A DNA stretch of 45,122 nucleotides, from the NCBI GenBank assembly GCA_020628475.1, contig JAHDFB010000022.1, positions 1 through 45,122 of the forward strand, written 5' to 3'. Below the pieces are notes generated by a model that did no database searches, was not told the origin of the DNA, and saw only the letters and a program-made list of their open reading frames with translations. This document shows, one piece after another, positions 25,072-36,100 of the stretch. The DNA comes from Saprospiraceae bacterium. Its GTDB lineage: Bacteria > Bacteroidota > Bacteroidia > Chitinophagales > Saprospiraceae. The translations under genes and the position numbers were made by a program. Numbering within the stretch: position 1 is the stretch's first letter; the number at the start of each line of letters is the position of its first letter.

Positions 25072-26442
25072 ATGAAAAAGACTTTTGTTTTTTTCCTATT
25101 ACTTTTATTTATTTTTTCTTGTCAAAAAGAATCTTTAGATTTTTCAAACGAAATGCGGACTTCTGGCGAACTTAAATTGCGTTCAGGATCCTCAAGTCTT
25201 GCTTGTTCCAATTTAATTTCTAATGGTAGTTTCGAAGAATTAACAGGCGATCCTGATATTTCTAATCCATTCTTCAATGGTATTGTTTTAGATTGGGATT
25301 CAGCATCGGGAACTCCACAAATTGAAAGCGAAGACACTCCTTTCAATACGTGTTTTGAGGAGGGGTATGATCAAATTTACTCTACACATCTTGGTGTGAA
25401 AGATTTGAATGGTACCAGTCCATTACAGGAATCAATTATTCAAGATGTTGTATTAAAAAGTAATTATTATACCTATACTTTAGAATTCTTGTATCAAGGA
25501 TGTCCGAGATATGAAAATGGATTAGAGATTTACGGAGATATTCAAGTATATTTCACGAAAGATATGCCAACGTCCACGTCGTCTGCGGGTCCTGCAGTAC
25601 TGGATTTCAATAACGTGGATCATGAATTGGTTGCATCTGTGACCTGTGAAGATGAATGGAAGACTTTTTTATTGGAAGACTTCAGTATAGCTGCAGATTA
25701 TAATCAAATTCTGTTTGCCCCATTTCAAAATCAAACTTTCCAACATATACACAATAATATTGATGATATATCTCTAAGTTGTCAAACTTGGGCAATTGAA
25801 GATATATTGACTGACCCAAATGGATTAGAAGTAGCATTTGAAGCATTTAATGCTTCCGAGCATCAAATTGTTGAATATAAATGGAATTTTGGAGATGGAA
25901 ATATTAGTCAGAATGCTACGCCGACTCATGAGTATATGGAATCTGGAACATATTTAGTATGTCTTGAGATCATTGATGAAAATGGTTGCTGTGGATCTTA
26001 TTGTAAGGAAATTACCGTGGGAGTTGAAACCAATTGTATTCATTGCGATTATTCTTTTTGTTTTAACATCGCTTCTTCAAAAACATGTTTTAATGAACCA
26101 CTATTTGTCGAAGAATTTATAATTAAATTACCATATTCTAATGAATTTATCACATTAGATGTGACGTCTAGTGGGTTTAACTTTCCTTATTGTTATAAAT
26201 ATTTGAATCTTTGTGATGCTTCTGATCCTATTTTTCAAATTGATTTTGTTAATGATTTTAATGCTTACATGAATAATAATGATTTAGATGGCACTATGGA
26301 ATTTATTATAGAATCAGAAGATTGTAATAATGGATCTCTCAAATTGTGGAATTCCTGTATTACGTTGCCTGGAATTACATTGTCTTGTGGAACAGAAGTT
26401 TATGAAGAAATAATTTCGTTTCCAACGGTATCCTGTGAATGA
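25072..26442 (+). CDS. PKD-domain lipoprotein (456 aa)
   Basis: Exported lipoprotein: a lysine-led hydrophobic signal ends in IFSC, so Cys17 is the likely lipidation site, followed by QKES. Residues ~43-235 (opening CSNLISNGSFEE) look like a galactose-binding-like jelly roll of the 'NGSFE' type often seen in carbohydrate-associated proteins. A single PKD domain follows (~245-318: YKWNFGDG, then PTHEYMESGTYLVCLEI). The rest (~319-456) is Cys-rich and unassigned. No T9SS sorting domain is present, so unlike its neighbours it is probably anchored by lipid to the outer membrane. It sits between the metalloprotease and the giant CHU_C genes, separated from both by apparent transcription boundaries. 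Substrate and partners are unknown. Confidence 0.8.
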   Translation: MKKTFVFFLLLLFIFSCQKESLDFSNEMRTSGELKLRSGSSSLACSNLISNGSFEELTGDPDISNPFFNGIVLDWDSASGTPQIESEDTPFNTCFEEGYDQIYSTHLGVKDLNGTSPLQESIIQDVVLKSNYYTYTLEFLYQGCPRYENGLEIYGDIQVYFTKDMPTSTSSAGPAVLDFNNVDHELVASVTCEDEWKTFLLEDFSIAADYNQILFAPFQNQTFQHIHNNIDDISLSCQTWAIEDILTDPNGLEVAFEAFNASEHQIVEYKWNFGDGNISQNATPTHEYMESGTYLVCLEIIDENGCCGSYCKEITVGVETNCIHCDYSFCFNIASSKTCFNEPLFVEEFIIKLPYSNEFITLDVTSSGFNFPYCYKYLNLCDASDPIFQIDFVNDFNAYMNNNDLDGTMEFIIESEDCNNGSLKLWNSCITLPGITLSCGTEVYEEIISFPTVSCE

Positions 26443-26650
26443 TTAGAATGATGACTTAAAGTTTCTTTTGACTTTCATGATAATTTTGACTCATTATATT
26501 TAATTAATTAAATTTTCCTTGGTATAAATTCTTTTAATTTTATTCATGAAAGAATAAAATAGTCCAGTTTTTTGCTTTTGTTAAGATTATGTTATATTAG
26601 TGCTGATTCGAGATCAAGCCTACCTTTTACTTTTCGAGAAACATTCTGAT

Positions 26651-29600
26651 ATGAGAAAATTTTTACTAGGATTTTCATTTCTCGTGCTATTTTGCGGTAT
26701 AGCTTTTGCTCAGCCTTCAAACGATGATTGTGCAGCCCCGGTTAATATAACGGCTTTAGATGGTTCTGCTTGTGGACCTTATGATATAACCGGTGCGACC
26801 TTTGATTTAGCGAATGGAGACTGTGCGCCCATGCCGAATTCTCCCAATATGTGGTTTACTTTTACTGCTCAAGGACCGGAGGTTGATATTACTGTAAATG
26901 GTCAAGTAAATAATGTTCACGTTGCTTTATTAGAATTTAATCCAACACCTTGTGATTTTGCCTCGGCATCACAAATTGCATGTGGAGTAGGTACAGCGAA
27001 TGCAGTGGTTATCGATGATGCTCCTGTGGTAGCTGGAACAACATACTATTTGGTGGTTAATTTGGCGGATGCTGGTGGAACTGATGTGGAGGCGTCTTAT
27101 CAACTGTGTGTAACGAATGACTTGCCCGCTATGGCACCGCCAAATGATGATGCCTGTTCAGCAGAAAATATTACACCAAATGGTACTTGTACGAATGGAA
27201 CAACTGTCGATGCAACACAAGATTTTACGTCTATTCCAGGCTGTGCCATTGTTCCGGAAAATGGCGTCTTTTACGAATTTACAGTTAGTGCTGGGAATTT
27301 AGCAGCAACCATCGATTTATCCAATATAAGTTTACCAGGTGATGCGGTAGTTGTTTTAGGAGAATGGGATACTAATTGTACAGGAAATTTGAATATTCTG
27401 GGAGATGTATATTGTGGCCCTCCTGCCAATGATATTATCGATTTTCAAGGCTTAATTGCAGGAAATTCTTATGTTATTTTCGTAGGTACAGATGAAGTCA
27501 ATGAAGGAGATTTTCAAATATGTGTGACAGAATATGGGCCCCCTCCGGGCTGTTCAGCCAATAATACTTGTGATTTAGCTGAATTTGTTCCTGGAATGAG
27601 TTCCAATAATACTACTTATACATGTGTTAATGGATGTAATATATTGGCATCACCAGAGCCCGATTTACTGGGGTGTAATTTTGCCACGGAAGAAGTGGTT
27701 TGGTATACATTTACATCAGATGCTGCAGCATCTTTTTTAACGATAGATCTTAATAGTACGGAAATTACAGCACCTTCGGTACAAATCTTTACAGGAAATT
27801 GTGCGAATCCTGTTCCTGTTAGTCCATGTGTTACAGGGGATGCAGGAAATGCAACCATACTGAATAATAACATTCCGCCGAATACACAAATTTATATTGC
27901 AGTGAGTAATGGTTTTGGAGCCGGAGGAAATTTTGAATTATGTATGCTGATGTTGGATGATCCGAGTACCTGTGTAATTGATGCTCAATTAGAGGTGGTT
28001 GGAACCTCATTAGGATCTCCATTGGATGGACCATTCCAGCCAAACGAGACCGTTTCTTTTTGTTATACGATTAATGAGTACGATGCTACCACGACAGCTA
28101 CAGGTTGTCAATGGTTACAAGGGATCATTCCTGTTTTCGGCCCAGGATGGTCAGATATTTCATTTGATGCTGCTGGGATGCCAGTTTCTAGTACTCCTTT
28201 TGCAGATATACAGGCATATAACGCAACTTGGGGTTGGTATACTAACATAACCTACAATACAACTTTACCGGCGCCTGCTTCTAAATCAGTAGGTGATTTT
28301 GATGGAGATGGAGATCTGGAAATGTGTCATTTTACCGAGCCCGATTGTCCAAATACAGGTATTACGGCCGGACAGATTATGCCTCCAGGCTGGTATTGCT
28401 GGACACCAAATGGTGGTGCCGATGGAAACCCAAATGTGGATTGGGGTGATGGATCCGGTTGTACGATATTGACTGGTCCATGGGAAATATGTTTTGATCT
28501 CACCACTTTAACATTCCCAGAATGTGATGCTGAAGATCCTCAAATAACAGATACATCCGTTAAAATTTATACCACTTCTGATGGAGAAACTGGAGATTGG
28601 AATGGTGGTATCTCAACTTGTGCTTCTGATGCTCCTGTGGCTTTAAATACGGTCTTGAATTGTTGTATTGGACCTGAGGTGGATGATCTTATGGATGTCG
28701 TTTGTCCAGGCGGAACAACAGATATAACATTGACCTCGGATCAAATGGGAGATATTACTTATCAATGGACTGTTCAAGGAAATCCAAATGTTACAGGATA
28801 TTCTGATGGTACTGGTCAGTTTATTACTCAAACTTTAGAAAATAATACGACCGTTCCTCAAATCGTGAATTATGTTGTAATCGCGATTTCCGAAGAGGGA
28901 TGTTTTGGATTACCAGTAATTGTGCCAGTCACAGTGTTACCTGGTATAGATGTTGATGCTGGACAACCCATCGATGGATGTGCGCAAGGTGAGTTTATGT
29001 TGGGTGGAAATCCAACGGCGGTCGGAGGAGATGGTACTTTTACCTATGATTGGGGCAATGCTGCTGTAGATAATGTGGCTAATCCTATAGCATCACCAAA
29101 TATTTCCACTACTTACACGGTAACCGTGACGGATGGTAATGGATGTACATCTACGGATGATGTAGAACTAACCATCAATCCAAGATTTGATGTTGAAATA
29201 ACTGGTGATACCATTTTATGTCCGGATTATCCAGTGACTTCATTGTCAGGCTCTCCTTTGGGAGGAACTCCAAATTATGATTTTGCTTGGGAAGGATCCG
29301 GAACAGGAAATTCTAATACTCAAAACTTAGATTTCGACGGATTTGGATTGCCATCTGGAAATTATGTATTGACATTGACGGTTACAGATGACAACGGATG
29401 TACCGGAGATCGAGAAGTTACAGTGGATATTTATAATGATCCTTCGATATTCATCATACCTATTCCAGAAAGTGGTAAATTCTGTCCAGGGGGCTCTATT
29501 CAAGTGAATGCAGCGCCAGTTGGTGGAGAGCCAGGCGTTCAATATGAATTTAACTGGACAACTCCTTCAGGACAGCTACAAAACGGAGCATCTATTCTTG

Positions 29601-32600
29601 CGGATGAAACCGGTTGGTATGTATTGGATTTAGTTGCACCAGATGTACTTTGTAGTAAAAAAGATTCAATTTACATAGAAGAAATTCAACCACCTAGTCC
29701 AATGGCTTCTTCTCCAGAGGGCGTTTGTGAAAATGATATGGTTTATATAACATTGGATACCATATATTCATCATACATGTGGAGTACAGGAGAAGAGACG
29801 GATTCCATATTAGTGGAACCTGGAACTTATAGTGTTACCGTGACTAATGAAGCGGAATGTGAAGGAGAAACAACGATCACTGTGAATCCTTATCCAGCCG
29901 TTACGGCCTCTATTGGTGGATCATCCGCATTCTGTGAAGGCTCTAGTACTATTTTGAGCGTTTCTGATGCCTTTGCTACTTTTGAATGGACTGATGATAA
30001 TGGTGATATTATTAGTACTGCGGATACGGCATTCGTAACAGAAGCCGGAAATGTGAATGTGATGGTTATTGATACGAATGGTTGTCCAGCATCTGCAAGT
30101 ATTGAGATTGAGATTCAAGACTTCTTGGTACCAAATATATTAGGAGATACCTCTATTTGTCCTCAAGCTTGTACAGAACTAAACGCGGGTGATGGATATG
30201 CATCTTATGAATGGTCAACTTCTGATGATACTCAAACAATTAATGTTTGTGAACCAGGAGAATATTCTGTTACCGTTTATGACGCTGGTGGATGTACGGG
30301 AGAACAAATTAAAATTGTAACATTAAATGACCTGCCTACACCATCTATATTAGGTGAAGGTGGAGAAGAATCTTTCTGTCCAGGTGATGATATCATGCTG
30401 GATGCAGGAGCTGGGTATATTTCTTATTTATGGGATGATATGTCTGAAAATCAAACCATAGTTGTCAATGAAGCAGGTACCTATTATGTGACAGTGACGG
30501 ATGCCGAATTCTGTGAAGGTGTAGCCGAGATAACTATTACTGAAAATGTTCCTCCTTCTCCTGGTTATACTGGTGCGACGACATTCTGTCCAGGAGACTC
30601 TGTTACGATTACTCCTGAAGCAGGTTTTGAAATGTACGAAATCGATTTAGATAATAATGGATCCATTGATTTAACTTCTACGACAAACGATCCTTTCGTT
30701 ATTAATGTGGTAGGAAACTCCAATATTATTGTGACCGATGATAAAGGATGTACGGGGGAAATCTTAGTTTCCGTTGATGAGTTCGTACCTCCTGCTCCTC
30801 AAACTTCAATAGATACAGCTTCATATTGTACAGATGGAAGCGTAATTCTGTCGATTACTCAAGACTATGATCAAATTGATTGGTTCTTAAATGGAGATTT
30901 GCAAGGATCAGGACAAACAATAGAAGTATCCGCAGAAGGCACGTATGAAGTTATTGTATCAGATGGAAATGGTTGTGAAGGAAACACAAGTATGGTGGTT
31001 ATTGAATCCACTCAATTATTTCCTTTTATTATTGGTGATAATCAGATTTGTGATAATACACCAACAATATTGGATGCTGGTGAAGGTTATGAAACATATG
31101 ATTGGGGTGATGATGGTGAAGAACAAATGATAACGGTTGATTCGGCAGGAACGTATATTGTTACGGTATTTGATGCTGGAGGATGTTCTGGAACGGCCGA
31201 GTTTGTGGTTACAAATTCAAACACTCCAACCGCAGAAATCCCAACAGAATCATTTGTATGTAATAACGCAGATGGCGAAAATGAATCGATCATAAGTTTC
31301 TCCGATTTAGTGATAGGAGCGAATGGTTTCTGGGAAGACACAGATGGAACAGGTGTCGATTTATCGGATCCAAGTAATGTTGATTTTACGGGTATTATGC
31401 CAGGATTCTATACATTCACTTATAGTACTTCAATTGCGATAGCTCCTTGTGAAGATCAATCGTATCAGATGACTCTGGAAGTAAATGAGTGTTTATGTCC
31501 AAGTGTTACGTTGAATACATTGGCAGATATTTGTGCTGGGGATGCATTAATTGATCTGGATACATTAAAAGTGACACTGGAAGAAGGATTTTGGACGGTT
31601 GAGCAAGGTCAAGGGAACCCATTAACAGGAAGTATTTTTGACCCGAGTATGGCTGAACCAGGAGAATATATAATTAATTTCAATTTAGATAATCCGGTTG
31701 CTAATTGTGATGAATCTGCACCACTTCAGATTAATGTGATTGCACCTCCAAATTCGGGTGTAGCTGCAGATCCACAAGTACTTTGTGTTGGAAATGAAGA
31801 CGTAGTGGATCTGAGTAATTTATTGATCGGTGCCGACCTTGGCGGTAGTTGGATAGAAACGTCTGATATTAATTCGACGGGTGGTGCATTTGATGATGCA
31901 GGAACCTTTACAATAACGGATCAATTGATCGGTGAATATACTTTTGCTTATACGGTTGCAGGTACAGATCCTTGTCCAGAATCATCTACGGAAGTTAGTG
32001 TTATAATAGGTGCGAATCCAATTGCAGATGCTAGTATTGATGGTGAAGATATGTTGAATTGTGATCTTTTAGAAATTGAAGTTTTAGGTACTAATTCTTC
32101 AGGAAACGAAATCAGTTATTTCTGGACAGAATCGAAAGGAGGGATTGTCAATAACCCAAATAATCCTACGATTGAAGTTACAGAAGAAGGGACTTATGTA
32201 TTGGAGGTAACGGACATGTTTAATTGTATTGATGTTGATTCCGTTATCGTTACTCGAAATACCGATTTTCCTAGTTTGACATTAGATGGAAATGATCCTT
32301 TCTGCTTTAATGAACAAACTGGTTCTGTAGTTGCCAATGGATCAGGAGGAGAAGGTCCTTATCAATATTCATTGGATGGAGGAAATACTTGGCTTGATCA
32401 AAATGCTTTTATGAATTTAGGTGCTGGTGAATACCAAGTAATGGTGCAAGATCAGAATGAGTGTACAAGTGAAGAAATGATTACCATTGAGAACCCTGAT
32501 GAATTCCTTGTTGATTTAGGAGGAGATTTACTTTTAACAAATGTCGAAGATACTTTAATCTCATTAGAAGTATTAGGAGGAGGAACCTATGAAGCAGCGA

Positions 32601-33046
32601 TTTGGACTGTAGATGGTTCAATAGTATGTGAAGGTGCGGAATGTGATTCCTATTTAGTGGATCTTAGCGCCGATAGAGAGGTATGTGTTGTGGTTACAAA
32701 TACGTTTGGATGCGTTGATTCTACATGTGTTAATATCCGCTCAGTACGTGTGAATGATGCTTACCTAGGAAATAGCTTTACTCCAAATGATGATGGAGAA
32801 AATGATGTATTTTATATTCAAGGAGGTGAAGATATTGAAAAAGTCAATTTCTTTAGAATATATAATCGATGGGGAGAATTAGTCTTTTCTGCCGAGGATT
32901 TTGAACCGAATAATCCAGAGTATGGATGGAGAGGTCGATTTAAGGAAAAAGGCGTTAACCCGGGAGTATTTGCATATACGACGGAAGTATTATTTAAAAA
33001 TGGAGACATTGAAGTATTCAATGGAGATGTGACGGTCATCAAATAA
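26651..33046 (+). CDS. Giant secreted CHU_C protein with Ig/PKD-like repeats (about 2131 aa)
   Basis: Exported giant protein. I chose the ATG at 26651 (MRKFLLGF), which gives a normal signal peptide ending FAQ; the frame opens at a GTG at 26600, but that lacks a signal-like start. The N-terminal third has three related ~115-130-aa beta domains (PSNDDCAAP, PPNDDACSA and NNTCDLAEF starts) and a region rich in Cys and Trp (GWYTNITYN). Next come about eight tandem ~75-85-aa Ig/PKD-like repeats (~29.4-31.2 kb), with a conserved FCPGD start and GTYYVTVTDAxGC end. A SprB-type repeat (CFNEQTGSVVANGSGGEGP) and a C-terminal CHU_C domain (GNSFTPNDDGENDVF, YNRWGELVF) close the protein. It is probably a surface or filamentous adhesin secreted by T9SS type B; no catalytic motif is visible. 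Confidence 0.88.
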   Translation: MRKFLLGFSFLVLFCGIAFAQPSNDDCAAPVNITALDGSACGPYDITGATFDLANGDCAPMPNSPNMWFTFTAQGPEVDITVNGQVNNVHVALLEFNPTPCDFASASQIACGVGTANAVVIDDAPVVAGTTYYLVVNLADAGGTDVEASYQLCVTNDLPAMAPPNDDACSAENITPNGTCTNGTTVDATQDFTSIPGCAIVPENGVFYEFTVSAGNLAATIDLSNISLPGDAVVVLGEWDTNCTGNLNILGDVYCGPPANDIIDFQGLIAGNSYVIFVGTDEVNEGDFQICVTEYGPPPGCSANNTCDLAEFVPGMSSNNTTYTCVNGCNILASPEPDLLGCNFATEEVVWYTFTSDAAASFLTIDLNSTEITAPSVQIFTGNCANPVPVSPCVTGDAGNATILNNNIPPNTQIYIAVSNGFGAGGNFELCMLMLDDPSTCVIDAQLEVVGTSLGSPLDGPFQPNETVSFCYTINEYDATTTATGCQWLQGIIPVFGPGWSDISFDAAGMPVSSTPFADIQAYNATWGWYTNITYNTTLPAPASKSVGDFDGDGDLEMCHFTEPDCPNTGITAGQIMPPGWYCWTPNGGADGNPNVDWGDGSGCTILTGPWEICFDLTTLTFPECDAEDPQITDTSVKIYTTSDGETGDWNGGISTCASDAPVALNTVLNCCIGPEVDDLMDVVCPGGTTDITLTSDQMGDITYQWTVQGNPNVTGYSDGTGQFITQTLENNTTVPQIVNYVVIAISEEGCFGLPVIVPVTVLPGIDVDAGQPIDGCAQGEFMLGGNPTAVGGDGTFTYDWGNAAVDNVANPIASPNISTTYTVTVTDGNGCTSTDDVELTINPRFDVEITGDTILCPDYPVTSLSGSPLGGTPNYDFAWEGSGTGNSNTQNLDFDGFGLPSGNYVLTLTVTDDNGCTGDREVTVDIYNDPSIFIIPIPESGKFCPGGSIQVNAAPVGGEPGVQYEFNWTTPSGQLQNGASILADETGWYVLDLVAPDVLCSKKDSIYIEEIQPPSPMASSPEGVCENDMVYITLDTIYSSYMWSTGEETDSILVEPGTYSVTVTNEAECEGETTITVNPYPAVTASIGGSSAFCEGSSTILSVSDAFATFEWTDDNGDIISTADTAFVTEAGNVNVMVIDTNGCPASASIEIEIQDFLVPNILGDTSICPQACTELNAGDGYASYEWSTSDDTQTINVCEPGEYSVTVYDAGGCTGEQIKIVTLNDLPTPSILGEGGEESFCPGDDIMLDAGAGYISYLWDDMSENQTIVVNEAGTYYVTVTDAEFCEGVAEITITENVPPSPGYTGATTFCPGDSVTITPEAGFEMYEIDLDNNGSIDLTSTTNDPFVINVVGNSNIIVTDDKGCTGEILVSVDEFVPPAPQTSIDTASYCTDGSVILSITQDYDQIDWFLNGDLQGSGQTIEVSAEGTYEVIVSDGNGCEGNTSMVVIESTQLFPFIIGDNQICDNTPTILDAGEGYETYDWGDDGEEQMITVDSAGTYIVTVFDAGGCSGTAEFVVTNSNTPTAEIPTESFVCNNADGENESIISFSDLVIGANGFWEDTDGTGVDLSDPSNVDFTGIMPGFYTFTYSTSIAIAPCEDQSYQMTLEVNECLCPSVTLNTLADICAGDALIDLDTLKVTLEEGFWTVEQGQGNPLTGSIFDPSMAEPGEYIINFNLDNPVANCDESAPLQINVIAPPNSGVAADPQVLCVGNEDVVDLSNLLIGADLGGSWIETSDINSTGGAFDDAGTFTITDQLIGEYTFAYTVAGTDPCPESSTEVSVIIGANPIADASIDGEDMLNCDLLEIEVLGTNSSGNEISYFWTESKGGIVNNPNNPTIEVTEEGTYVLEVTDMFNCIDVDSVIVTRNTDFPSLTLDGNDPFCFNEQTGSVVANGSGGEGPYQYSLDGGNTWLDQNAFMNLGAGEYQVMVQDQNECTSEEMITIENPDEFLVDLGGDLLLTNVEDTLISLEVLGGGTYEAAIWTVDGSIVCEGAECDSYLVDLSADREVCVVVTNTFGCVDSTCVNIRSVRVNDAYLGNSFTPNDDGENDVFYIQGGEDIEKVNFFRIYNRWGELVFSAEDFEPNNPEYGWRGRFKEKGVNPGVFAYTTEVLFKNGDIEVFNGDVTVIK

Positions 33047-33126
33047 AAGTGTCGCCTAAGTGACACAATGTTGTAAGACAGAATATTTCGATTGGGGTAT
33101 CTTCCAATAAATATGTCCTAATAATA

Positions 33127-33157
33127 AACAGCTTGTCGTGAAATGCGACAGGCTGTT
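33127..33157 (+). terminator. Hairpin after the 2131-aa gene
   Basis: A 12-bp stem (33127-33138 with 33146-33157, one G-T pair) with a 7-base loop lies 80 bases after the stop codon. The T run is poor (CTACTTT), so it may act as a 3' processing or attenuating hairpin. A second small hairpin, AGACC/GGTCT (33165-33169 with 33176-33180), sits 10 bases before the next start codon. Confidence 0.55.
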
Positions 33158-33190
33158 CTACTTTAGACCTTTGAGGGTCTTGATTAAAAA

Positions 33191-36100
33191 ATGGACAATC
33201 AGATTATGGAAAAAATTAACTGGAGATTTTTTTGCTCTTTTTTTGTTTTATCTGCGTTCTTAACTACCCAAATTAGCGCTCAATGCAGTACTGAAAATGT
33301 ACTGGATATTCCCGATCTTACACCGGTTTCGGCTTCTTTAGTTGTAAGTGGAGCCGCAAATAATGATTTATCATTAGCTGGTCAAGGAGTATGTGGATTA
33401 GCTTTGGAGTTTGAACATAACCATATTGGGGATTTAACAATTGAATTAAATTCGCCTTCTGGGCAAACAGTTACATTATTGGGACCTACGGGTTCTTTTG
33501 GTAATACAACGTTTACAGATTGGAATATTCTATTTATTCCTTGTTCTCAAGTTCCTAATCCGGATGCTGGTTTTTTGGATACTTGGAATAATAATCAAAA
33601 TTGGGGATTATTAGGCGATTATAATGGTTCGTATTATCCATATTTGGGATGTCTTGAAGATTTTAATACCGGAACTGTTGACGGTATTTGGACTATTTCT
33701 ATTTTAGACAACACCCAATTTGACTTAGGTAAATTAATCAGCGCGACCATTTATTTCTGTGATCCTACAGGATTGTCATGTAACTCTTGTGAAGCATATG
33801 CTGGAGAATTTGATGAAAGTGAAATCAATGTATGTACTTCAGAGGCGGGTGATATAATATTAAATCATAGTTATCCAGATGGCGCCCCTTCCAATGAATA
33901 TACTTTTCATTATCTAATTAAACAAGGAGAGGATATTCTTGATATTACTACTTCTTTGGATATGTCGACTTATCCAATTGGAACGTATGAAATTATTGCC
34001 TTAGTTCTTAATAATAACGAAATTGATGAGATTCCGTCATTGGTAAACATGGATTTCTCTCAGGCGTCCATTTTAATCGATGGGGATACACCTACTATAT
34101 GTGCAGATTTAAGCGACGATCAAGTTATCGTTCATTTAACGAATACCTTAGAACCTGTTGACTTGCAAGTGACTATTTGCGAAGGCTCTATTTATACATT
34201 GGGCGGACAAAATTTTAGTATTCCCGATGACTATGAAGTGGTTGTTTCCAATACGGGATCTTGTGATAGTATTTACAATTTAAGTTTAAGTACTACGAAT
34301 ATTCAAGCGGCAGTGAACGCAACAAATACATTAATCAGCTGTACTAATAATGAAATAACTATTGATGGTAGTACATCGCTAACCACTCCGAATTCTAATT
34401 ATTTATGGGAATCGAGTGGTGGAGGAATTGTTGGGCCTAATGATCAAGTCTCTGTTGTCGTAAATCAAGCAGGAACATATACCTTGAATATTATTGAAGG
34501 AAATTGTGTCTCTAGCTCAAGTATTATGATTAATGTGAATGACGAAGTTCCAGATTTACAATTAGTGGGCGGGACGATTACTTGTGATAATCCTTCGGTA
34601 TTAATTGATTTGGAATCAGATGTTCCATTAGTAACAATATCTTGGACAGGACCTAATTCTTTTATGTCCATGGAAGAAGATGTAACAGTTACAGAAGCAG
34701 GTGTTTACACTGTAATGGTGGAGTCTGAAAACGGATGTGTTGCAAGTAAGTCAATCATCATTAACGAGGCAGGAGAAATTCCTGTTTTACAATTGTCTGC
34801 TGAAAATATAAGTTGTGCCTTGCCTCAGGTATCTATCAATGTTGCATCTAGTTCTGCGGGATTGAGTTACAGTTGGACAGGGCCGAATAATTTTATGTTT
34901 AATGGACAAAACCCAATCGTTTCAGAAGCGGGGGTATATGAGGTAGAAGCAACAGATCCATTTGGCTGTTCGGATGTATTCAGCATAGAAATATTTGGAG
35001 ACTCTGATGATTTGATTTATGATATCATTTATGAGGATATTACCTGTCCAGGTGCGATTAATACTTTTAGTGCTGATATAGAGGATTCAACAGCATTTAT
35101 TCAATGGACTCTTCCTGATAATTCCATATTGTTTGGTTCGAGTATAGAGTCGGGATTATTAGGTGAGTATACCGTTTTCATAAATTCAAATGGATGTACG
35201 GCTACAGAAAGTTTTACCATCGATGAGGATTTTGCTGAATTACCAACCGTCGAGTTGAGTCAATCCGCGCAAATAGATTGTGCTAATCCATCAGCGATTT
35301 TGTCCGCTAATATATTAGAAAATGAAGATAATATTGCCAGTGTAGAATGGAGATTCTTAGGAGGTTTTCTGTCAGATGAAATGCAAGTAGAAGTTAATAT
35401 TGAAGCCCAATATTCATTCTTTGTGTTTACTGTAGATGGATGTGTTATACGATATAATATTATCCTTGAATTTGATACAGATGTTCCAAAAGTTTCATTG
35501 ACTTCACAGAATATGACTTGTGTGGTACCTTCAGCTACAATTGAAGCATCTTCTGTGTTTGATTTAGATTATTCTTGGTCAGGACCGAATGCCTTTACAT
35601 CTGCTGATTCCCTAATTACGGGAATTTCTACGGGAAGTTATTTTTTAACGGTTACAGATGCTACAGGATGTACCAACGAATATATTTCGGTGGTATACGC
35701 AGATACCATTCCACCACCTTTCAATATTGTGGCTTCGGATGTACTTGATTGCGATTCGGATACCTCTTATATTAATTCGACTTATCCTTTAATTCAAAAT
35801 ATTTCTTGGACTTCGAGTACCGGTTATTCAAGTTCGGATTTTGAAGCCAAAGCAACGGAACCTGGATTCTATTATTTAGAGGCAATGTCCTCCATAAATG
35901 GTTGTATAGGCTACGATACTATTGAAATTGTTGAAGATTTCAGTGTGCCAACGGTTGAGGCTTTTGACCAAAGCTTTAATTGTGGTCAAAATTCTTTAAT
36001 TCTAGAAGCAAATTCTGAAATACCAAATGTAATTTATTCATGGACTGGACCGAATAATTTCAACTCGAATGTGCAAAACCCTCTAGTAACAGAAGAGGGA

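Noticed and set aside
26600..26650. GTG start for the 2131-aa protein
   Set aside because: The ATG at 26651 gives an immediate signal peptide; the extension does not.
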